Part shown: positions 32,264-41,170 of the stretch, in pieces | Layout: every line of letters starts with the position of its first letter | Position numbering within the stretch: the first letter of the stretch is position 1 | Assembly (NCBI RefSeq): GCF_003352465.1 | Contig: NZ_CP031153.1 | Location: 2,160,465-2,224,464 of the forward strand | DNA length: 64,000 nucleotides | From: Kordia sp. SMS9 | GTDB taxonomy: Bacteria; Bacteroidota; Bacteroidia; Flavobacteriales; Flavobacteriaceae | Direction of reading: 5' to 3' | Program-made: the position numbers and the translations under genes | Notes under the pieces: model-generated | Databases searched by the model: none | What the model was told of the DNA's origin: nothing | What the model saw: the letters and a program-made list of their open reading frames with translations, nothing else

Positions 32264-33559
32264 ATGAGTACACAAAAATTCGCAACAAAAGCATTACATT
32301 CAGGACACGACACAACGCAAAACGGAGGTACAAGAGCGGTGCCAATTTATCAATCTACAGCGTATGTCTTTAACAATTCCGATCACGCATCGAATTTATT
32401 TTCGTTAGCAGAACCAGGAAATATTTACACGAGAATCAACAATCCAACCAATGACATTTTAGAGCAGCGATTAACTGCTTTAGAAGGTGGATTGGCAGCC
32501 GTAGTTACCGCTTCAGGAACTGCAGCGATTGCCACAACATTCCTAACACTACTTAGAGCAGGTGATCACATTGTAGCTTCTAACAGTTTGTATGGCGGAA
32601 CGTATAATTTGCTAAATGTTACCTTGCCAAGACTCGGAATTACCACAACATTTGTAGATCCAGATCAAGAAAATAGTTTCAATGATGCCGCACAAGAAAA
32701 TACCAGAGCAATTTTCATTGAATCTTTAGGAAATCCAAAATTAGATGTTTTAGATATCGAAGCAATTTCTGCACAAGCAAAAGCCAACAAAATCCCACTC
32801 ATTGTAGACAATACGATTGCCACACCTTACTTATTGAATCCTATCAAACATGGCGCAAACATCGTTATTCACTCACTCACAAAATACATTAACGGAAACG
32901 GAACTGCCTTAGGTGGCGCAATCATTGACGCAGGAACTTTTGATTGGACAAACGGAAAATTCCCAGAATTTACAGAACCATCCGCAGGATATCACGGTTT
33001 GGTATACAGTGAAGCACTCGAAGCAGCAGCATTCATCGCCAAAGTACGTATTGAAGGATTGCGCGATTTTGGTTCGGCACTCAGTCCATTCAACGCATTT
33101 CAAATTATACAAGGATTGGAAACGTTGCCAATTCGTATCAAACAACACAGCCAAAACGCACTAGAACTCGCAACATGGTTGCAAACACAAGAAGCCGTAG
33201 CTTGGGTAAATTATCCAGGATTGGAAACTAGCAATTACAAAGCGTTGGCAGATAGATACTTGTCAAAAGGACAAAGCGGAATTGTAACCTTTGGTATCAA
33301 AGCAGGGTATGAAGCTGCAAAACGCATTGCAGACGAAACAGAAGTTTTCTCACTCTTAGCCAATATTGGAGACACAAAATCACTCATCATTCACCCAGCA
33401 AGTACGACGCACCAGCAATTAAATGAAGCACAACAAGCCTCTACAGGTGTTACACAAGACTTAATTCGCTTGTCTGTCGGATTGGAAGATGTGGAAGATT
33501 TAAAAGCAGATTTAAAAACTGTATTTGACAAAATTACCGCAGGAATTCCAGCATCATAA
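32264..33559 (+). CDS. metY: O-acetylhomoserine sulfhydrylase (aminocarboxypropyltransferase)
   Basis: A PLP enzyme that makes homocysteine from O-acetylhomoserine and sulfide (methanethiol gives methionine directly). It has 431 residues, typical of MetY and longer than MetB. The PLP lysine is in HSLTKYINGNG (about 205-215), and the PLP-phosphate region is in ASGTAAI (about 80-86). The ATG at 32264 follows an A-rich leader and was preferred over an in-frame upstream start at 32207. It is the first gene of metY-metX-thrA, controlled by the two leader-peptide attenuators upstream. Confidence 0.93.
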   Translation: MSTQKFATKALHSGHDTTQNGGTRAVPIYQSTAYVFNNSDHASNLFSLAEPGNIYTRINNPTNDILEQRLTALEGGLAAVVTASGTAAIATTFLTLLRAGDHIVASNSLYGGTYNLLNVTLPRLGITTTFVDPDQENSFNDAAQENTRAIFIESLGNPKLDVLDIEAISAQAKANKIPLIVDNTIATPYLLNPIKHGANIVIHSLTKYINGNGTALGGAIIDAGTFDWTNGKFPEFTEPSAGYHGLVYSEALEAAAFIAKVRIEGLRDFGSALSPFNAFQIIQGLETLPIRIKQHSQNALELATWLQTQEAVAWVNYPGLETSNYKALADRYLSKGQSGIVTFGIKAGYEAAKRIADETEVFSLLANIGDTKSLIIHPASTTHQQLNEAQQASTGVTQDLIRLSVGLEDVEDLKADLKTVFDKITAGIPAS

Positions 33560-33569
33560 ACACAATATT

Positions 33570-34559
33570 TTGACACAAAAAGCAGCACATATTACCATTT
33601 CAAATTTCTTTACCGAAAGTGGCGCGTACTATCCAAACCTCAAGTTGAGTTATCAGCTTGTAGGTTCGGATAACGTCAATGCGCCAATTGTTTTAGTAAA
33701 TCACGCCTTAACGGGGAACTCAGAAGTAACTGGGGAAAACGGTTGGTGGAACAAATTGATCGGAGAAGATAAATGCATTGATACGAATCATTTTAAAATT
33801 TTGAGTTTTGACATTCCAGGAAATGGTTTTTTTATGGAAGGCGGTTTGATTGAGCATTACAAAGATTTTGTAGCACGTGATGTGGCAAAGATTTTCCTAA
33901 GAGGATTGGAACAATTAAAAATCAATCAGCTTTTCGCCGCTATTGGCGGATCGTTAGGAGGCGGAATTGCTTGGGAAATGGCAGTTTTAGAACCAAATTT
34001 GATTCAAAATCTAATTCCGATTGCGGCTGATTGGAAATCGACCGATTGGTTGATGGGCAATTGTTTTTTGCAAGAACGGATCTTAGAAAACTCTAGCAAT
34101 CCGGTAGAAGATGCACGTATTCATGCCATGTTGTGTTATCGTACGCCGTTTTCACTCAAAGTGAAATTTCAGCGAACACGTCACAAAGAAAAAGACATGT
34201 TCAACACGGAAAGTTGGTTGGCGCATCACGGAAAAAAATTACAACAACGCTATCAATTGGGAGCGTACAAACTGATGAATCAGCTCTTAAAAACGATTGA
34301 TATAACGCGCGGAAGAGGACCATTAGAAACGGTAGCGTCAAAAATTGCAGGAAACATTCACATCATCAGTATCAACAGTGATATCTTTTTTTCACCAGAT
34401 GAAGATATTGAAACCTATAGAAGATTAAAGCGTTTCAAAGAAAATATATATCACGACGAAATTCAGTCCATTCACGGACACGATGCATTTTTAATAGAAT
34501 ACGGACAATTAAGTCAAATGCTCAGAAACATATTTCAAGTTCAAAAATCATCAATTTAA
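33570..34559 (+). CDS. metX: Homoserine O-acetyltransferase (MetX-type alpha/beta hydrolase)
   Basis: It acetylates homoserine with acetyl-CoA, supplying MetY. It has 329 residues from the TTG at 33570, 10 bases after metY; another in-frame TTG at 33525 lies inside metY. The nucleophile elbow is GGSLGGG (about 129-135). The acid is in INSDIFFSPDED and the His in HGHDAFLIEYG near the C-terminus, completing the Ser-Asp-His triad. HALTGNSEV near 50 is the MetX oxyanion-region motif. The gene order metY-metX-thrA covers aspartate to homocysteine apart from asd. Confidence 0.9.
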   Translation: MTQKAAHITISNFFTESGAYYPNLKLSYQLVGSDNVNAPIVLVNHALTGNSEVTGENGWWNKLIGEDKCIDTNHFKILSFDIPGNGFFMEGGLIEHYKDFVARDVAKIFLRGLEQLKINQLFAAIGGSLGGGIAWEMAVLEPNLIQNLIPIAADWKSTDWLMGNCFLQERILENSSNPVEDARIHAMLCYRTPFSLKVKFQRTRHKEKDMFNTESWLAHHGKKLQQRYQLGAYKLMNQLLKTIDITRGRGPLETVASKIAGNIHIISINSDIFFSPDEDIETYRRLKRFKENIYHDEIQSIHGHDAFLIEYGQLSQMLRNIFQVQKSSI

Positions 34560-34583
34560 ACCAAGTACTTACACTACAATGCT

Positions 34584-36986
34584 ATGAAGATTTTAAAATT
34601 TGGTGGTAAATCCCTTGCTAATGGCAAAGGAATCAAAGCCGCCATTCAAATCATAAAAGAAAAAGCAGCACAACAAGAAGACATTGCCGTCGTGTTATCC
34701 GCACGCGGAAACGCTACCAATGAATTGCTAGAAATGTTAGAAAAAGCAATTCGCAAAGAATCCTATCACGAACAATTTACGGCGTTTAAAGCCTATCAAA
34801 GTCAAATAGATCGCTCGTTAGATTTTTCAGAAGAATTTACAACGCTCGAAAATTTATTTCAAGGCGTTTCTTTATTGGGCGATTATAGTGAAAAAATAAA
34901 AGATCAAGTCGTATCACAAGGTGAAATTATCGCTGCAAAATTGGTGACGAATTTGTTAAAAAAAGAAGGCGTCAATGCTCATTTTACCGATACGCGAAAC
35001 TTGATAAAAACCGACAATTCTTTTGGAAATGCGCGTCCGTTTGATGTTGTTTCTCGCAACAATATCATCAATCATTTTAAATCGTACAACGGAACTACGG
35101 TGAATATTGTGACGGGTTTTATCGCGTCTAATGAAAACAATGAAACTACGACGTTGGGACGAAACGGAAGCAATTACACAGCGGCGTTATTGGCGAATTT
35201 TTTAGACGCAGAAGAATTGCAAAACTATACACATGTAGATGGAATTTTTACAGCAAATCCTGATTTGGTGGCAGATGCACGAAAAATCTCGGAATTGTCA
35301 TTCAACGAAGCAAACGAATTGGCAAACTTTGGCGCGAATATTTTACATGCAAAAACCATGTTGCCACTTATTGAAAAAAACATTCCATTGCGAATCTTAA
35401 ACACCTTCAATAGTTCGGATGAAGGAACCATCATCAAGCAAAAGACAACAACCAAAGGAATCAAATCCATTTCCGTGTTAGACAATGTTGCCTTGGTCAA
35501 TTTAGAAGGTAGAGGTTTGCTTGGTCGTGTGGGCGTTGATGCGCGAATTTTTAAAACAATGGGCGAAAATGATATCAATGTCAGTATCATTTCACAAGGT
35601 TCTTCGGAGCGTGGCATTGGTTTGGTGATTGATGCGGACAAAGCTCCGAAAGCAGTTGCAGCCTTACAAAAAGAATTTGAAAATGACTTCTATAACAATG
35701 ATGTGAACAAAATATCGTTGGTAGATGATGTTGCTGTGATTTCGATCATTGGACAAGATTTGAGCGAATTTCACAAACCGTACAATGCGTTGATCAAAAA
35801 TCAAATTGTGCCAATTCTGTTTAACAATACAGTTTCTGGCAAAAACGTGAGTTTGGTAGTGAAAGAATCAGCATTGCACAAAGCTATTAACGTAATTCAC
35901 GGACAAATTTTCGGGATTTCTAAAAAAATAAACTTGGCTGTTTTTGGAAAAGGATTGGTTGGCGGAACACTTTTAGATCAAATCATTCAAAGCAAAAAAG
36001 CAATCTTAGCGAAAAATAATATCAAGTTGAATGTATTTGCTGTGGCAGATTCACAGCATGTATATTTAGAAAAAAGCGGTATCGCTGACAAATGGAAAGA
36101 AGCATTTTTGAAAGAAAAAGTTGCCTATACTGTGCAGCAAATCATCGACTATGCAACAAATCATCATTTAGAAAACTTAATCGCAGTCGATACCACAGCA
36201 AGTAAAGATTTTATTCATAATTATATAAGTTTAGTTACTAATGGTTTCGATTTGGTTTCGGCAAATAAAATAGCGAATACAGTCGCGTATTCATTTTATG
36301 AAACGTTGCGAAGCGAACTGAAAAAGCATCAAAAAAATTATTTGTACGAAACCAATGTCGGAGCTGGTTTGCCATTAATTGACACCATTAAACTATTGCA
36401 CAAATCAGGAGAAAAAATCAATAAAATTCGCGGTGTATTCTCAGGTTCTTTAAGTTATCTTTTTAATACTTTTTCCATAGAAGATGTTGAATTTAGCACT
36501 GTATTACAACAAGCAGAAGAAAAAGGATATACCGAACCTGATGCACGCGAAGATTTATCAGGAAACGATGTGGCGCGAAAGTTATTGATCCTTGCCAGAG
36601 AATTGGATTTAAAACACGAATTCTCAGACATCACCATTCAAAACTTATTGCCAGCGCACTTACAAACGATTAGTTTGAAAGAATTCAAAAAGAGCGTAAC
36701 CGATTTAGATGAAACGTATAAGCTAATCAAAGCCAATCAAAAGGAAAATCACGTATTGCGCTATGTGGGCGATTTATCAACGGAAACAGGAATCTTGGAA
36801 GTCAAACTCATTTCTGTGCCAAGCAATAGTGCTTTGGGACAAATAAAAGGTTCGGATTCTATTTTTGAAATTTACACAGAAGCGTACAAAGAACAACCGT
36901 TGGTTATTCAAGGCGCAGGAGCTGGTGCAGCAGTGACCGCAAGAGGTGTTTTTGGAGATATATTACGATTGACGGAGAAACTCTAA
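34584..36986 (+). CDS. thrA: Bifunctional aspartate kinase / homoserine dehydrogenase
   Basis: It catalyses the first and third steps from aspartate to homoserine. It has 800 residues, the usual size for ThrA/MetL fusions. The aspartokinase domain (about 1-285) starts MKILKFGGKSLANG and has FTDTRNLIKTD. Two ACT-like regulatory repeats (about 300-440) include GRGLLGRVGVDARIF. The homoserine dehydrogenase domain starts at LAVFGKGLVGGTLL (about 452), with SANKIANT and NVGAGLPLIDT. It lies 24 bases after metX in the same operon. Feeding homoserine to MetX explains its place under methionine/cysteine control; which amino acid inhibits it cannot be told. Confidence 0.95.
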   Translation: MKILKFGGKSLANGKGIKAAIQIIKEKAAQQEDIAVVLSARGNATNELLEMLEKAIRKESYHEQFTAFKAYQSQIDRSLDFSEEFTTLENLFQGVSLLGDYSEKIKDQVVSQGEIIAAKLVTNLLKKEGVNAHFTDTRNLIKTDNSFGNARPFDVVSRNNIINHFKSYNGTTVNIVTGFIASNENNETTTLGRNGSNYTAALLANFLDAEELQNYTHVDGIFTANPDLVADARKISELSFNEANELANFGANILHAKTMLPLIEKNIPLRILNTFNSSDEGTIIKQKTTTKGIKSISVLDNVALVNLEGRGLLGRVGVDARIFKTMGENDINVSIISQGSSERGIGLVIDADKAPKAVAALQKEFENDFYNNDVNKISLVDDVAVISIIGQDLSEFHKPYNALIKNQIVPILFNNTVSGKNVSLVVKESALHKAINVIHGQIFGISKKINLAVFGKGLVGGTLLDQIIQSKKAILAKNNIKLNVFAVADSQHVYLEKSGIADKWKEAFLKEKVAYTVQQIIDYATNHHLENLIAVDTTASKDFIHNYISLVTNGFDLVSANKIANTVAYSFYETLRSELKKHQKNYLYETNVGAGLPLIDTIKLLHKSGEKINKIRGVFSGSLSYLFNTFSIEDVEFSTVLQQAEEKGYTEPDAREDLSGNDVARKLLILARELDLKHEFSDITIQNLLPAHLQTISLKEFKKSVTDLDETYKLIKANQKENHVLRYVGDLSTETGILEVKLISVPSNSALGQIKGSDSIFEIYTEAYKEQPLVIQGAGAGAAVTARGVFGDILRLTEKL

Positions 36987-37281
36987 ATTATAAATGGTAA
37001 ATATTGAGTTTTAAATTGAACACTAAATGTTCAAAACGTGACTTTGAGTATCATTGAAATCACAATATATTTTCATGTGCTGTTGTTTCAAATGGTCTGA
37101 ATTTTAACTTCACAATATCTTGTTCTAGCGCTTCAAATTGCATTATAAGTTTATATGTAAGTTGTACTGCTTTCATAATTCATACGCTAATATTGACCAA
37201 TCTATATCAATTAAAAAAATAGTATTTTTACAAATAATTACAAACTTGAAAAAAGTTTCTGCCTGCGCAGGAAGTGAAAAT

Positions 37282-37878
37282 ATGATTTATTCATTCAAAG
37301 GATATATTCCCGTTATACACGAAAGCAGTTTTGTACATCCATTAGCGGCGGTGACAGGAAATGTGATTATTGGTAAAGATTGTTACATCGGTCCAGGCGC
37401 GGCGATTCGTGGCGATTGGGGAGAAATCATCTTGGAAGATGGTGTCAATGTGCAAGAAAACTGCACCGTTCACATGTTTCCAGGCAAGTCGATTGTATTG
37501 AAAGAAAGTGCGCATATTGGACATGGCGCTATCATTCACGGCGCGAATATTGGCAAAAATGTTTTGGTCGGAATGAACACTGTAATTATGGACGATGCAG
37601 AAATTGGCGATGAAAGTATCATTGGCGCAATGGCGTTCGTGAAAGCAAAAACAGTGATTCCACGTCGTAGTTTGGTGGTTGGAAATCCTGCAAAAGTTAT
37701 CAAGCAAGTTAGTGATGAAATGATTGCTTGGAAAACCAAAGGAACACAACTATATCAACAATTACCAACTGACTGTCATGAAACCTTGCGTGAAGTTGAG
37801 CCATTGCGTGAAGTTCCCAAAAACCGTCCTACGCAGGAAGCGTTTTATGATACCTTGCGGGATTTTATGGAAAAATGA
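37282..37878 (+). CDS. Gamma-carbonic-anhydrase-like hexapeptide-repeat protein (PaaY/CaiE type)
   Basis: A 198-residue left-handed beta-helix protein. Hexapeptide repeats run from about 15 to 155 (for example NVIIGKDCYIGPGAAIRGDWG). Histidines expected to bind a metal between subunits are in CTVHMF and AHIGHGAIIHG. The C-terminal helical tail is like PaaY/CaiE. These proteins are annotated as thioesterases or carbonic-anhydrase-like enzymes of phenylacetate or carnitine metabolism; no such genes are nearby, so the substrate is open. The start was set at the ATG at 37282 (MIYSFKGY), discarding a 48-residue upstream extension of non-coding character. Confidence 0.85.
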   Translation: MIYSFKGYIPVIHESSFVHPLAAVTGNVIIGKDCYIGPGAAIRGDWGEIILEDGVNVQENCTVHMFPGKSIVLKESAHIGHGAIIHGANIGKNVLVGMNTVIMDDAEIGDESIIGAMAFVKAKTVIPRRSLVVGNPAKVIKQVSDEMIAWKTKGTQLYQQLPTDCHETLREVEPLREVPKNRPTQEAFYDTLRDFMEK

Positions 37879-37918
37879 TTAGACTTCGTTCTTTTAAAGT
37901 TTAACAATTATTATAAAA

Positions 37919-37946
37919 TATACACATATACTTTAGTGTATATTTG
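37919..37946 (+). promoter_or_regulatory. Inverted repeat overlapping a -7 element before the AraC gene
   Basis: TATACAC (37919-37925) and GTGTATA (37936-37942) are inverted with a 10-base spacer. The right arm overlaps TATATTTG (37939-37946), a perfect TAnnTTTG -7 element only 7 bases before the ATG at 37953. No TTTG -33 box is evident. Confidence 0.4.
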
Positions 37947-37952
37947 AGTACC

Positions 37953-39068
37953 ATGAAGTTTAGTTTTTTTACCGTTGTATTACTCCTAGGAATCCTACAA
38001 GGTTCTATTTTTATCATCTTATTGTATCGAATTAAAGATAAAAACAAACGTGCAAATAAATTTCTGTCTGCGTTTATATGTTTGATTGTTCTTACGATGT
38101 TGGGAAGAGTACTTATTGATACAAAGGCAATAGCCCAATTGCCAAATTTTTTAGCACTGCCAGATGCGGTTATCTATCTATATGGTCCAATTCTATATTT
38201 CTACATAAAAACATTAGTCTCAAAGTTTAAACTCGGGAGAAAAGAATTATTCATTCATCTAATTCCTGCGACTTTATTTGTAATTTCTGAAATTCCGTTG
38301 CTGCTAGATGCGTCAAATCCGTTGTACATATTCTGGTTAAAATATATTAGAATGCGCTTTATTATTATTGAAGGAAGCGCCATCTTTTTGAATATATGCT
38401 ATCTGTTGTTAAATGTGAGATTGTTATTGAGATACAAGAAAAATACAGTAGACAATCTTTCCTTCAAACAATATCCAAGTTATCTCACAGTCATCTTAAT
38501 TTTAATTGGAATATGTCTTATATCTTGGCTTTTTTCATATTTATCGTGGGTGATAGGATTTTACAATCCGTTTAATGTTTTTGGGTATGGAATGATTTGG
38601 CTAGCGTTGGTTTTTATAACGTATGCGTTGGCGTATTTTGCAATGAATCAGCCATCATTATTTAAAATGCCTTTAGCAATAAAAAAAGAAAAAGAACCAC
38701 TTTTAAAAGACAATGAACTCAATTCACTAAAAGCACAATTGCTACAATTAATGCAAGAAGAAAAACCGTATTTAAAACCTCGATTGACGCTTCACGAATT
38801 GGCAACAATGTTGGAAATCAATACAAGCATTCTTTCCAATGTGATCAATGTAGAATTTAAGCAAAACTTTAATGACTTTATCAATGAATATCGCATTCAA
38901 GAATTCATAGAACTTTCTCAAAAAAGCACCAATGAACATCTAACAATTTTAGGATTGGCGTATGAAGCAGGTTTCAATTCAAAAACAACATTCAATACAA
39001 AATTCAAAAAGAAAATGGGCAAAACACCATTTCAATTCATCAAAGAGAAAAAAGTCACTATAGAATGA
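37953..39068 (+). CDS. AraC-family regulator with N-terminal membrane domain
   Basis: A 371-residue protein. Seven hydrophobic helices occupy about 5-240 and the AraC-type double helix-turn-helix about 265-368 (LTLHELATMLEINTSILSNVI and AYEAGFNSKTTFNTKFKKKMG within it, ending TPFQFIKE). This membrane-anchored 7TM-AraC architecture is common in Bacteroidota and presumably senses a membrane-accessible ligand. The start was set at the ATG at 37953 (a TTG nine bases upstream is possible). The following lipoprotein gene, 123 bases on, may be a target. Confidence 0.88.
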   Translation: MKFSFFTVVLLLGILQGSIFIILLYRIKDKNKRANKFLSAFICLIVLTMLGRVLIDTKAIAQLPNFLALPDAVIYLYGPILYFYIKTLVSKFKLGRKELFIHLIPATLFVISEIPLLLDASNPLYIFWLKYIRMRFIIIEGSAIFLNICYLLLNVRLLLRYKKNTVDNLSFKQYPSYLTVILILIGICLISWLFSYLSWVIGFYNPFNVFGYGMIWLALVFITYALAYFAMNQPSLFKMPLAIKKEKEPLLKDNELNSLKAQLLQLMQEEKPYLKPRLTLHELATMLEINTSILSNVINVEFKQNFNDFINEYRIQEFIELSQKSTNEHLTILGLAYEAGFNSKTTFNTKFKKKMGKTPFQFIKEKKVTIE

Positions 39069-39191
39069 GTTCCATATCATAATCTTGAACGATTTGTACT
39101 CGTAATGTCTCTATAATTGCGGAAGTATAAACCGTAAAAAAAGATTATTAAAAAAGCAATTACATGTACAAAAACAATCGTTTTACTACTG

Positions 39192-40127
39192 ATGGTCATT
39201 TCCATTTTAGGCTGCTCAGATAGTTCGTCAGACGATATTACACCGACAATTCCAATGGAAGATAGTGGGACAGACCCAGTCGACCCTGCCGACCCAGTCG
39301 ATCCCGTTGACCCAGATCCTGTTGATCCTGCCGATCCGACACCATCGTCTGTGCAAGTTTCTACCTATGCTTCCATTCTTGCTCCAGACGGATTGACCAT
39401 TGATAGCAATGGAATTTTATTTGCGGCCAGCTATGGAACTTCTAAAGTATATAAAATAGACACAGATCAATCAGTTTCTTTGTTTGCTGAAAATCAACCT
39501 GGCGCTGCAGGAATGATCTTTAACGATCAAGGAAAATTGTACTTGGCAAGATACAATGTATCAGATATTGTTGAACTTTCAGATCAAGGAGTTGTCACAC
39601 AAACCATTGCAACTAATGTGTTGGGTACAATTGCACTGGCATTGGATGATGTTGGAAATGTATACACCAATAATAATGTAAACAACGCGGTCACAAAAAT
39701 TGATCCTAGCGGAGCAAAGCTTACCATAAGCCATTCTATTTATAACAATAGCAGTGTTACCTTAGATGCTGACAATAATATGTATGTGTCTGACTATGTT
39801 TCTGGGCAAATTATTAAAATAGATGCGCAGACCAATGCCGTTTCTTCATTTGTGAATTTACCCATAAATGGAGGTGTAGGTTTTATCATTTATGTGAACG
39901 GAGTTTTTTATGCGACGGCAATAGCAGATCATGTTGTGTATAAAATAGATGCACAAGGGAATGCCGAAATCATTGCGGGAAGTAAAGGTATTGCGGGAAG
40001 TCTGGATGGAAATGGAGACGAAGCACGATTAAACACACCTAATGGTATTGTGGCTTCCGCAGACGGAAACACTTTATATGTAGCGCAAGGTGGTTCGGGA
40101 AGTATTCGAATGATTACTGGATTTTAA
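39192..40127 (+). CDS. NHL/SMP-30-type beta-propeller lipoprotein, 5' end possibly frameshifted
   Basis: The open frame begins MVISILGCSDSSSDD: a lipobox (ILGC) but too short a signal peptide. Upstream the same frame continues without stop as TIVLLL, and an ATG at 39164 (MYK) is out of frame by one base across a run of five A (39170-39174). Removing one A would give a normal lipoprotein signal. This suggests an indel, slippage or sequencing error. A Pro/Asp/Val repeat linker (about 26-52) leads to NHL-like propeller repeats (ILAPDGLTIDSNGILFAASY and later units). It is probably a surface lipoprotein; ligand unknown. Confidence 0.75.
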   Translation: MVISILGCSDSSSDDITPTIPMEDSGTDPVDPADPVDPVDPDPVDPADPTPSSVQVSTYASILAPDGLTIDSNGILFAASYGTSKVYKIDTDQSVSLFAENQPGAAGMIFNDQGKLYLARYNVSDIVELSDQGVVTQTIATNVLGTIALALDDVGNVYTNNNVNNAVTKIDPSGAKLTISHSIYNNSSVTLDADNNMYVSDYVSGQIIKIDAQTNAVSSFVNLPINGGVGFIIYVNGVFYATAIADHVVYKIDAQGNAEIIAGSKGIAGSLDGNGDEARLNTPNGIVASADGNTLYVAQGGSGSIRMITGF

Positions 40128-40149
40128 TGGAATAAGTGACGGTTGTAAA

Positions 40150-40188
40150 AAAGGATCATAAAAACAGGAAGTGTTTTTATGATCCTTT
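40150..40188. terminator. Bidirectional intrinsic terminator
   Basis: AAAGGATCATAAAAACA (40150-40166), loop GGAAG, and its exact 17-base complement (40172-40188). It lies between the convergent lipoprotein gene and the gene at 40214. Confidence 0.88.
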
Positions 40189-40213
40189 GTATGATTTTAT
40201 GGGGAAGAGATAG

Positions 40214-41158
40214 TTAATAAAAAGTATATTTATAACTTATAGTGAATCTGAGCATCTCTTCTTCAAAAACATTTACATAATCAAGCAATCCATTTTTTTT
40301 ATAAAAGTGTTTATAGGTAAAATGATTGTCAAGACTCATACATGGATCACTAAAATAAGTGTATTTCTCTTTGATTCTACCTTGAGAATCATATGTAAAA
40401 GTAGTAAGTAATACATCAATATCTTTGCGATTTCCGTACTTATGCTCATTCAGCATTTTAATTCTATTACTGTTATCTGTACTTTTTTTAATCAATCGAA
40501 GAGAAGCATCATATTCATAACAAATAGTGTTGAAAACTTCATTGTTTTTAGAATGGACTTCTCTAGTCAAATTCTCATATGAATCGTATTCATATATTTT
40601 TTTATGAGTATATAAAGTGTCATTTTCTGCATCTAACTTATGACTAAAACGATACTCAGATTTCATCTTGTCAAAATCTGTCCATTCAAGAATTGTTGTG
40701 CTTATAATAGAATCTTGTTCGTGATTTTTTGACCTAGAAATCTGCTTGATCAAACGATTTTTATGATCATACCAATTTTTTAAATTTTCACTATTATGAG
40801 GATATGGATTATTATTTTCTGAAACTAATTTGTCAAATTCATCATATTTAAAAAGAATAGTGTCCACTTTAGTAGTATCACTTTTATCAATCCATATAGT
40901 AGCTACTTTTCTGTTTTTTTGATCGTATTGATATTTATATCTAGTACCCAAACGTCCCATATTCCATTCGATAATATTTCCACGGTTATCATACGCTTCA
41001 TATATTACAGTGCAACTTCCAGAAGAACCTATGAAACAATGTCTTTCTTCAGAAGATTTCACTTTATTCTTTACAATAGCTTCTTTAGTATTTTCAACCT
41101 GCGCGTTTGAGTTGTAAATTGAAAAGATTGCAATAATTGAAAGCAAATAGGTTTTCAT
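40214..41158 (-). CDS. Exported RHS/YD-repeat-like protein
   Basis: A 314-residue secreted protein with a signal peptide (about 1-19, ending SNAQ). Degenerate YD/RHS-like repeats follow: YDNRGNIIEW, YDQKNRKVATIW, YDEFDKLVSEN, YDSYENLTREV, YDASLRLIKKS, YDSQGRIKEKY. No C-terminal toxin domain or immunity gene is visible, so it is not an obvious polymorphic toxin; small YD-repeat proteins of this type are common in Bacteroidota and uncharacterised. It lies 12 bases after the ATP-grasp gene on the same strand and is probably co-transcribed. Confidence 0.72.
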   Translation of the reverse strand: MKTYLLSIIAIFSIYNSNAQVENTKEAIVKNKVKSSEERHCFIGSSGSCTVIYEAYDNRGNIIEWNMGRLGTRYKYQYDQKNRKVATIWIDKSDTTKVDTILFKYDEFDKLVSENNNPYPHNSENLKNWYDHKNRLIKQISRSKNHEQDSIISTTILEWTDFDKMKSEYRFSHKLDAENDTLYTHKKIYEYDSYENLTREVHSKNNEVFNTICYEYDASLRLIKKSTDNSNRIKMLNEHKYGNRKDIDVLLTTFTYDSQGRIKEKYTYFSDPCMSLDNHFTYKHFYKKNGLLDYVNVFEEEMLRFTISYKYTFY

Positions 41159-41170
41159 AAAATAGTTGTG

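Noticed and set aside
32094..32345. 83-residue minus-strand ORF upstream of metY
   Set aside because: Low-complexity hydrophobic translation of AT-rich leader, overlapping the start of metY.
37138..37281. N-terminal extension of the hexapeptide-repeat protein
   Set aside because: The extra 48 residues are AT-rich, unlike the family, and precede a clear ATG at the family's usual N-terminus.
40214..41158. Polymorphic RHS toxin
   Set aside because: Only short degenerate YD repeats; no RHS core, toxin tip or immunity gene.
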